A stretch of DNA of 6,364 bases from Comamonadaceae bacterium (GTDB taxonomy: Bacteria > Pseudomonadota > Gammaproteobacteria > Burkholderiales > Burkholderiaceae_C): assembly GCA_947455585.1 (NCBI GenBank), contig CANGOY010000113.1, positions 1 to 6,364 of the forward strand, read 5' to 3'. The position numbers and the translations under genes are program-made. The notes beneath the pieces were generated by a model. That model was given only the letters and a program-made list of their open reading frames with translations, searched no databases and was not told the origin of the DNA. Shown here piece by piece: positions 1 through 5,354 of the stretch; the first letter of the stretch is position 1, and each line of letters starts with the position of its first letter.

Positions 1-1
1 C

Positions 2-1654
2 AAACTGGTGTTGCGCCAAGAGCGTCAACCCAACGTTGGCATCATCACCGCCTACAACGACATGCTCTCGGCGCACCAACCGTATGAGCACTACCCAGAA
101 AAAATTCGCGCCGCCGCTCGTGCTGCGGGTGCAACCGCACAAGTGGCTGGTGGCGTACCCGCCATGTGCGACGGTGTGACCCAAGGCGAAGACGGCATGG
201 AGCTGTCGTTGTTCTCGCGCGATGTGATTGCTTTGGCGACAGCCTTGGGCTTGTCGCACAACGTGTTTGATGCCGCGTTGTTCTTGGGCGTGTGCGACAA
301 AATCGTGCCCGGCCTGTTCATCGGCGCGCTGCAGTTTGGCCATTTGCCTGCGGTGTTTGTGCCGGCTGGCCCGATGACCTCGGGTTTATCCAACGACGAC
401 AAAGCCAAAGTGCGTCAGCAATACGCACAAGGCTTGGTCAGCCGCGAGGTGCTGCTAGAAGCCGAACAAGCGGCCTACCACAGCGCTGGCACCTGCACGT
501 TTTATGGCACAGCCAACTCCAACCAAATGCTCATGGAAATCATGGGCCTGCATTTGCCCGGCTCGTCATTTGTGAACCCAGGCTCGCCGCTGCGTGAAGC
601 CCTCACCATCGAATCCGTCAAACGCGCTGTGGCCTTGTCGCAAGACAAAGAAACCGGCGTGGGCTACCAAATCAACGCCAAGGTCATCGTCAACGGCATC
701 GTGGGTTTACTGGCTACTGGTGGCTCGACCAACCACACACTGCACATCGTGGCGATGGCGCGAGCAGCCGGCCTGATGGTGAATTGGGATGACTTTTCAG
801 ACCTCTCGGCTTGCGTGCCCCTGCTGGCCCGCGTGTACCCCAATGGCAGCGCTGACGTGAACCACTTCCAAGCTGCAGGCGGCATGGGCTATCTCATGGC
901 CCAGTTGCTCAGCGCAGGTTTGTTGCACGACGATGTGCACACCATCATGGGCCAAGGCTTGCACCGCTATACCGTGGAGCCTTGGCTCAACCCCGCGCTT
1001 AACGGTCAACTCGATTGGCGCGATGTGCCTGCTAAGTCTGCTGACGAAGCGGTGCTGCGCCCAGTCACCCAACCCTTCAGCGCCGATGGTGGCTTGCGTT
1101 TGCTCAAAGGCAATTTGGGTCGTGCCGTGGTGAAAGTGTCTGCCGTCAAACCTGAGCATCGCCAAGTGCGTGCCCCTGCCATCGTGCTGAGAGACCAAAA
1201 GCAACTCGGTGTGTTGTTCAAAGAAGGTAAGCTTGAACGCGACTTTGTGGCCGTGGTGCGCAACCAAGGCCCACAAGCTAACGGCATGCCCGAGCTGCAC
1301 CGCCTCACGCCTGTGTTGGGCGTGTTGCAAGACAAAGGTTTCAAAGTGGCCTTGGTTACCGATGGCCGCATGTCGGGTGCATCGGGCAAAGTGCCTGCAG
1401 CGATTCACCTCAGCCCCGAGTCTGTGAACGGCGGCCTGATTGGCAAAGTGCAAGACGGCGACATGATTGCGCTGGACTGCGATACCCAAACGTTGCAGCT
1501 AGAAGTCAGCGATGCTGAACTCGCGGCACGCACTGCGCCCACCCCTGACTTGTCTGGCAACCAACACGGCACAGGCCGTGACCTCTTTGCGCTGTTCCGA
1601 GCCAATGCCGCGCTGGCCGAAGAAGGCGCATCGCCTTTGTTCACAAACGTCTGA
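2..1654 (+). CDS. edd: Phosphogluconate dehydratase, 5'-truncated by window edge
   Basis: Edd dehydrates 6-phosphogluconate to 2-keto-3-deoxy-6-phosphogluconate (KDPG), the first committed Entner-Doudoroff step, in the cytoplasm. It is an iron-sulfur enzyme of the IlvD/Edd dehydratase family. The frame is open from base 2, giving 550 visible residues. Compared from memory with E. coli Edd (603 aa), about 60 N-terminal residues lie upstream of the window, so the in-frame GTG at 8 is not the true start. Counting from that GTG as residue 1, family landmarks are YNDMLSAHQPYEHYP near 16-30, AMCDGVTQG (Cys54), LGVCDKIVPG (Cys96, Lys98), GTCTFYGTAN (Cys163), a LLATGGSTNHT segment and, towards the C-terminus, VTDGRMSGASGKVP. 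The three cysteines sit in the motifs that carry the cluster ligands in this family. The TGA stop is 12 bases before eda. DHAD (IlvD) is the related alternative, but the Edd-type YNDMLSAHQPYEHYP and QGPQANGMPELH segments favour Edd strongly. Confidence 0.97.
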   Translation, partial: KLVLRQERQPNVGIITAYNDMLSAHQPYEHYPEKIRAAARAAGATAQVAGGVPAMCDGVTQGEDGMELSLFSRDVIALATALGLSHNVFDAALFLGVCDKIVPGLFIGALQFGHLPAVFVPAGPMTSGLSNDDKAKVRQQYAQGLVSREVLLEAEQAAYHSAGTCTFYGTANSNQMLMEIMGLHLPGSSFVNPGSPLREALTIESVKRAVALSQDKETGVGYQINAKVIVNGIVGLLATGGSTNHTLHIVAMARAAGLMVNWDDFSDLSACVPLLARVYPNGSADVNHFQAAGGMGYLMAQLLSAGLLHDDVHTIMGQGLHRYTVEPWLNPALNGQLDWRDVPAKSADEAVLRPVTQPFSADGGLRLLKGNLGRAVVKVSAVKPEHRQVRAPAIVLRDQKQLGVLFKEGKLERDFVAVVRNQGPQANGMPELHRLTPVLGVLQDKGFKVALVTDGRMSGASGKVPAAIHLSPESVNGGLIGKVQDGDMIALDCDTQTLQLEVSDAELAARTAPTPDLSGNQHGTGRDLFALFRANAALAEEGASPLFTNV

Positions 1655-1666
1655 AGCACATTCAAT

Positions 1667-2329
1667 ATGTCCCAACACAATCCAGCTTTCACACGCCCTG
1701 CGTTCACCTCACGCGTGGTGCCTGTCATCGTCATCACCCACCCTGACCAAGCTGTGCCTATGGCACATGCACTGCTAGAGGGCGGGGTGGACGTGATGGA
1801 AATCACCTTGCGCCACGCCGCAGGTTTGCCCGCGATTGAGCAAGTTGCCAAGCACGTGCCGCAAATGCATGTGGGCGCAGGCACCGTCACACGTGCCGAA
1901 GAAATGGTGCGCGTGCAAAACGCAGGTGCCAGCTTTGCGCTCTCACCTGGCATGACCGATGCGCTCGTGCAAGCCGCCATTCAATGCGAACTGCCCTTCA
2001 TGCCAGGTGTGATGACGCCAGGCGAAGTGATGGCGGCACGCGACTACGGCTTTGGCTTGGTCAAACTCTTTCCCGCAGCACAAGCCGGTGGCTTGGCCAT
2101 GCTCAAAGCCATGGGCGGCCCCCTGGGCGATATGCGCTTTTGCCCCACGGGCGGTGTGTCGCTGGCCAACATGGGTGAGTTCTTGAAACAGCCCAATGTA
2201 GCCATGGTTGGTGGTTCATGGCTCACACCCGTAGATGCCGTCGAGCGCGGTGATTGGGCCGAAATCACCCGTTTGGCGCGTGAAGCCATTGCCGCTGCAA
2301 ATATCAGCACGAGTGCCAGCGCCAATTAA
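1667..2329 (+). CDS. eda: KDPG aldolase (2-keto-3-deoxy-6-phosphogluconate aldolase)
   Basis: Eda is a class I (Schiff-base) aldolase that splits KDPG into pyruvate and glyceraldehyde-3-phosphate, completing the Entner-Doudoroff pathway begun by Edd just upstream. The product is 220 aa, close to the roughly 213 aa of E. coli Eda, and forms one (beta/alpha)8 barrel that acts as a trimer in the family. Visible catalytic residues are Glu45 and Arg49 in the VMEITLR strand and the Schiff-base Lys133 in VKLFPA, all at the same numbering as in E. coli. Phosphate-binding landmarks are GAGTV, RFCPTGGVS and VGGSWL. The ATG at 1667 lies 12 bases after the edd stop. Its only Shine-Dalgarno-like sequence is a weak GAAG at 1653-1656 overlapping the edd stop, so translational coupling to edd is likely. 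The last 10 or so residues are an Ala/Ser-rich tail with no recognised role. Confidence 0.97.
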   Translation: MSQHNPAFTRPAFTSRVVPVIVITHPDQAVPMAHALLEGGVDVMEITLRHAAGLPAIEQVAKHVPQMHVGAGTVTRAEEMVRVQNAGASFALSPGMTDALVQAAIQCELPFMPGVMTPGEVMAARDYGFGLVKLFPAAQAGGLAMLKAMGGPLGDMRFCPTGGVSLANMGEFLKQPNVAMVGGSWLTPVDAVERGDWAEITRLAREAIAAANISTSASAN

Positions 2330-2398
2330 TTCAAAGCCACATCAAAAGTTTCACTCGCTTGATTCGAGAAACCCAATAAATTTGACGAAAATCTAAAC

Positions 2399-4006
2399 AT
2401 GACTTCATTCGTCCCCCCACAAAAACGCCAAGCGTGGCAAGCCCTACAAACTTTGGCCCAAAGTCCTCAACCCCACTTGCGTGAGTTGCTGAAAAGCCCA
2501 GAGCGCAACGCGGCCTTACATGCCAGCGGCGCAGGCATCAGCATCGACTACGAGCGCCAACGCGTCACACGCGAAGTGATGCAACAGTTGTTAGCTTTGG
2601 CCGACGAATCACACGTCATGCCACAAGCGCAAGCCATGTTCAAAGGCGAGCCTATCAACGCCACCGAACAACGCGCTGTATTGCACGTCGCCCTGCGCGG
2701 CAGCCACGTACCCAACCCACCGTGGGGTCATGAAATTTCCAAACAAGTGGCAAACGAGTTGCACCGCGTGTGCACCTTTGCCGAGAAAGTACGCGAAGGC
2801 CACATGAAAGGCTGCGGCGGTGAGTCCATCACCGACGTGGTCAACCTCGGCATTGGCGGCTCAGACTTGGGGCCTCGCATGACCACCGAAGCGCTTAGCC
2901 ACTTGACGCGTGATAGCTTCAAAAACAAAGTGCGTGTGCACTATGTGTCCAACGTGGACGCATGGAGCCTCTACACCACCTTGGCCCACCTCAACCCTGC
3001 ACGCACCGCGTTTGTGGTGCAAAGCAAAACTTTCACCACGCAAGAAACCATGACCTTGGCTGCCTCTGCCAAACGTTGGTTGACCGATGGTGGCTGCCCT
3101 GAAGACCAACTGGGCAAGCACCTCATTGCCGTGACAGCCAACCCACAAATCTCAGCTGCACAAGGCTTCACCCCCGAGCACACCTTTGGTTTTTGGGACT
3201 GGGTCGGTGGCCGTTACTCGGTTTGGTCTGCCATTGGCTTGCCGTTGGCCATCTCGATTGGTGCCTTCGCTTTCCAAGACATGCTCTTGGGTGCACGCGC
3301 GATGGACGAGCACTTCATGACGGCACCGTCTGACCAAAACTTACCTTTGCTCATGGCATTGTTCGGCGTGTGGAACCGTAACTTCTTAGGCGCTACTACG
3401 CACAACATTGCGCCCTATGCATCGCCCTTGGGCAAGTTCGCCTCGTTCTTGCAACAGATGGACATGGAGTCCAACGGCAAAGGCACGCACGTCGATGGCA
3501 GCCCTGTCGAAGTGGCCACTGCTCCTGTGTTGTGGGGCGGCTTAGGCATTGACGGCCAGCACGCGTACTTCCAGCTCATCCACCAAGGCAAGCACTTGGT
3601 GCCGATGGACTTCATTGGTTTGCGCACCGAACGCAGCCCCTTGCCGTTTGCTGCTGAACACCACCGCGTGGTGCTGCTCAACATGCAAGCGCAAGCGCAA
3701 GCTTTGGCCATTGGCCGCACACCCGAAGAAACCATGAAAGAGCTGCGAGACAGCGGCATGGACGAATCAGAAGTGCAACGCTTGGCCCCACACCGCAGCT
3801 ACCCCGGCAACGTGCCCAGCACCACCATTTGGGTGGACGCCCTCACGCCACGCAGCATGGGTGCGCTCATGGCCTTGTACGAACACAAAGTGTTCTGCCA
3901 AGCTGCCATCTGGGGCATTCATGCCTACGACCAATGGGGCGTCGAGCTGGGCAAGAAAATGGCCAAGGACATCGAAGCAGCCGAAGCGGCACGCCTGAAA
4001 GCGTGA
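2399..4006 (+). CDS. pgi: Glucose-6-phosphate isomerase
   Basis: Pgi reversibly interconverts glucose-6-phosphate and fructose-6-phosphate in the cytoplasm, feeding hexose phosphate towards the Entner-Doudoroff and pentose phosphate routes or back to glucose-6-phosphate. The 535 aa length is typical (E. coli about 549). Motifs in order are NLGIGGSDLGP in the first SIS domain, QSKTFTTQET (sugar-phosphate binding), the PGI signature GGRYSVWSAIGLP, catalytic Glu357 in QMDMESNGK, His388 in DGQHAYFQ, and Lys519 in the second signature YDQWGVELGKK. The Glu-His spacing of 31 residues matches E. coli Glu355/His386. The ATG at 2399 follows a 69-base AT-rich gap after eda with no convincing Shine-Dalgarno sequence. 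Pgi is probably co-transcribed with eda, although a promoter in the gap cannot be excluded. A small perfect hexamer repeat, GCAAGC three times at 3685-3702, encodes a Gln-Ala run and looks incidental. Confidence 0.97.
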   Translation: MTSFVPPQKRQAWQALQTLAQSPQPHLRELLKSPERNAALHASGAGISIDYERQRVTREVMQQLLALADESHVMPQAQAMFKGEPINATEQRAVLHVALRGSHVPNPPWGHEISKQVANELHRVCTFAEKVREGHMKGCGGESITDVVNLGIGGSDLGPRMTTEALSHLTRDSFKNKVRVHYVSNVDAWSLYTTLAHLNPARTAFVVQSKTFTTQETMTLAASAKRWLTDGGCPEDQLGKHLIAVTANPQISAAQGFTPEHTFGFWDWVGGRYSVWSAIGLPLAISIGAFAFQDMLLGARAMDEHFMTAPSDQNLPLLMALFGVWNRNFLGATTHNIAPYASPLGKFASFLQQMDMESNGKGTHVDGSPVEVATAPVLWGGLGIDGQHAYFQLIHQGKHLVPMDFIGLRTERSPLPFAAEHHRVVLLNMQAQAQALAIGRTPEETMKELRDSGMDESEVQRLAPHRSYPGNVPSTTIWVDALTPRSMGALMALYEHKVFCQAAIWGIHAYDQWGVELGKKMAKDIEAAEAARLKA

Positions 4007-4009
4007 CGC

Positions 4010-5020
4010 ATGTTTGAGTCTCGCGATCCAGCTGCTGCCAACGCAACAGCTTATCCGCGCTTGCTGGGCGACATCGGCGGCACCAATGCCCGGTTTGGTT
4101 GGCAAGCGGCTGAAGATGCGCCCATCACCCACGTTCAAGTGCTGCCCTGCGCCGAACACGAATCGCTGCTGGCAGCCGCACAAACGTATCTCACCGCTCA
4201 TGGCTTGAGCGCCCCACCCTGCGCTGCGTTTGGCATTGCCAACCCCGTCACAGGTGACCAAGTGGCCATGACCAACCACCACTGGAAGTTCTCAGTGAAT
4301 GCCTTGCGTGATGGCTTGGGCGTCTCGCGCTTCTTGTTGCTCAATGACTTCACTGCACTGGCTTTATCGCTCACGCTGTTACCCGATTCGCAAAAACGCC
4401 AAGTAGGCAGCGGCACCGCCGCACCTGATGCAGCCATTGGTTTGATTGGTCCAGGCACGGGTTTAGGTGTGTCGGGTTTGTTTCCTGTGGGCTATCAACA
4501 CAAGTGGATTCCCATTGCAGGTGAAGGCGGCCATGTGAGTTTGACCGCGAGCACTGAGCACGAGTTTGCAGCCATCCAGCAATTGCAAAAACGCTACGGC
4601 CATGTGTCTGCCGAGCGCGTAATTTCTGGCGCGGGTTTGGTGGACCTGTATCACGCCCTGTGTGATTTGAAAGACGGCCAAGGGCGCGAAATTACAACGC
4701 CTGCTGAAGTGATTGAACGGGCACAAGATGTGGCCACCTCAACGGCCAACGAGGCTCTAGATATGTTTTGCGGTTTCTTGGGTTCGGTAGCGGGTGACTT
4801 GGCTTTGACCTTGGGCGCACGCGGTGGTATTTACATCGGGGGCGGCATTGTGCCGCGTTTGGGTGAGCGCTTTGATGCATCGCCATTTCGTGAACGCTTC
4901 GAGGCCAAAGGTCGGTTCAAAAAGTATTTGCAGGATGTGCCGACGTGGGTCATACACAGCCCTGTATCGCCGGCTCTGCAAGGGGCTTCGCAGGCTTTGT
5001 CTTTGACGCAATGGCAGTAA
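4010..5020 (+). CDS. glk: Glucokinase
   Basis: Glk phosphorylates free glucose with ATP to glucose-6-phosphate in the cytoplasm, supplying Pgi and the Entner-Doudoroff enzymes encoded upstream. The 336 aa product matches the proteobacterial glucokinase family (E. coli Glk, 321 aa) rather than ROK-type kinases, since no ROK zinc-binding cysteine cluster is seen. Landmarks are the phosphate-binding GDIGGTNARF near residues 20-29, NPVTGDQVAMTNHHW, the catalytic-base Asp113 in LLNDFTA, the adenosine-site GPGTGLGVS, the glucose-binding GEGGHVSL, GHVSAERVISGAGLV, and near the C-terminus GGGIVPR and FEAKGRFKKYL. The N-terminus has about 15 residues more than E. coli before GDIGG. The ATG at 4010 starts 3 bases after the pgi stop codon, so translation is very likely coupled to pgi. 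No strong Shine-Dalgarno sequence is visible. The gene ends 22 bases before the first of two large stem-loops. Confidence 0.96.
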   Translation: MFESRDPAAANATAYPRLLGDIGGTNARFGWQAAEDAPITHVQVLPCAEHESLLAAAQTYLTAHGLSAPPCAAFGIANPVTGDQVAMTNHHWKFSVNALRDGLGVSRFLLLNDFTALALSLTLLPDSQKRQVGSGTAAPDAAIGLIGPGTGLGVSGLFPVGYQHKWIPIAGEGGHVSLTASTEHEFAAIQQLQKRYGHVSAERVISGAGLVDLYHALCDLKDGQGREITTPAEVIERAQDVATSTANEALDMFCGFLGSVAGDLALTLGARGGIYIGGGIVPRLGERFDASPFRERFEAKGRFKKYLQDVPTWVIHSPVSPALQGASQALSLTQWQ

Positions 5021-5042
5021 CTTCATTTTTCTCCGGCTTGGC

Positions 5043-5120
5043 TGACGCAGCTGACGGAGCGGCAGTTTCCTCATGCTGGAGTACCAGAAATCGTCAACTG
5101 CCGCTCCGCCAGCTACGTCA
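5043..5120 (-). repeat. Stem-loop repeat, copy 1 (conserved head, variable stem)
   Basis: The left arm 5043-5067 pairs with the right arm 5096-5120: 25 positions, 23 Watson-Crick pairs, enclosing a 28-base apical segment at 5068-5095. That segment is the exact reverse complement of the apical segment of copy 2 (5245-5272), so this copy is assigned to the minus strand. The two mismatches (C5048/A5115 and A5054/C5109) are C-A in plus-strand RNA but G-U wobbles in minus-strand RNA. The apical segment can form a small inner hairpin, CTGG-TACT-CCAG in the minus-strand sense, flanked by 8 unpaired bases on each side. It begins 22 bases after the glk stop and might affect the 3' end of the glk transcript, but no T-run follows. 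Seen: the pairing and loop identity. Inferred: a dispersed structured repeat. It is not recognised as a named family. Confidence 0.9.
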
Positions 5121-5166
5121 CTTCTGGTTATCGAAGAAAAAGTCACCGAATGCGAAATTTCAATTT

Positions 5167-5195
5167 TTTACACATTGCTCCACTAGCGCTCTTAT
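5167..5195 (+). promoter_or_regulatory. Possible sigma70-type promoter for ppc
   Basis: TTTACA at 5167-5172 matches TTGACA at 5 of 6 positions. After a 17-base spacer, TCTTAT at 5190-5195 matches TATAAT at 4 of 6. The site lies in the AT-richest part of the gap, between the two stem-loops. If used, transcription would start near 5202 and the second stem-loop would lie wholly in the ppc 5' leader. The -10 match is poor and the spacing was chosen to fit, so this is only a candidate. Confidence 0.3.
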
Positions 5196-5218
5196 GCATG
5201 CAAGCTCGCGACTTCGCA

Positions 5219-5298
5219 GCTTGGCTGCAGGGGAATGCGCAGGTGACGATTTCTGGTACTCCAGCATGAGGAACCTGCGCATTCCCCTGTAGCCAAGC
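5219..5298 (+). repeat. Stem-loop repeat, copy 2 (conserved head, variable stem)
   Basis: The left arm 5219-5244 pairs with the right arm 5273-5298: 26 positions, 25 Watson-Crick pairs plus one G-U wobble (G5227/T5290) in plus-strand RNA. It encloses the 28-base apical segment 5245-5272, identical to the minus-strand sequence of copy 1. The inner hairpin is CTGG (5253-5256), TACT loop, CCAG (5261-5264), with GACGATTT on its left and CATGAGGA on its right. Counting outward from the loop, the left arm agrees with that of copy 1 at 12 of 25 positions, yet both copies pair almost perfectly. The hairpin ends 56 bases before the ppc start codon, so it could act in the ppc leader as a regulatory, stability or protein-binding element. 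No T-run follows it. Confidence 0.9.
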
Positions 5299-5354
5299 GA
5301 GCACAGCAATCAAACGCAAGAACCAAATTCAAACATCACAAACTAGAGCACCAC

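Larger units (their letters stand above)
5021..5354. other. Gene-free gap between glk and ppc carrying two stem-loops
   Basis: This 334-base stretch contains no convincing gene. In order it holds 22 bases after the glk stop, a long stem-loop (5043-5120), a 98-base AT-richer spacer with a possible promoter, a second long stem-loop (5219-5298) and a 56-base A-rich leader before ppc. An ORF on the plus strand (4945-5292) and one on the minus strand (4757-5146) run through it, but both are built from glk out of frame and from repeat sequence. The 8-mer GCTTGGCT at 5036-5043 and its inverse AGCCAAGC at 5291-5298 frame the whole composite region. Neither stem-loop is followed by a T-run on either strand, so neither is a standard intrinsic terminator. 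Confidence 0.8.

Noticed and set aside
8..10. GTG at position 8 as the start of edd
   Set aside because: The frame is open to the window edge and Edd proteins have about 60 more N-terminal residues, so the gene is cut by the window rather than starting here.
797..1489. A 230-codon open frame on the minus strand inside edd
   Set aside because: It is antisense to strongly conserved Edd sequence, is rich in His/Gln/Ala as expected from reverse-strand codon bias, and resembles no known protein.
2349..2371. Small hairpin (CTCG 2354-2357 with CGAG 2365-2368) and possible promoter between eda and pgi
   Set aside because: The stem is only 4 bp, with a two-base bulge needed to extend it, and TTGATT at 2359 has no -10 box at acceptable spacing.
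5043..5120. Intrinsic terminator for the glk transcript
   Set aside because: The stem is long and GC-rich, but no T-run follows 5120 on the plus strand or 5043 on the minus strand, and the 28-base loop is far larger than usual.
5074..5187. A 37-codon ORF starting at an ATG inside the copy 1 head
   Set aside because: It has no well-spaced Shine-Dalgarno sequence, lies mostly in repeat and spacer sequence, and shows no recognisable protein feature.
5265..5272. CATGAGGA resembling the 5' half of the MS2 coat-protein RNA hairpin
   Set aside because: The complementary ACCCATG half is absent, so the operator hairpin cannot form. The match is a short coincidence.
5043..5298. CRISPR array, REP/RAYT pair or integron attC sites
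   Set aside because: There are only two copies, in opposite orientation, with no regular direct repeats and no nearby nuclease, transposase or integrase gene. attC sites have conserved ends and variable tips, the reverse of what is seen here.
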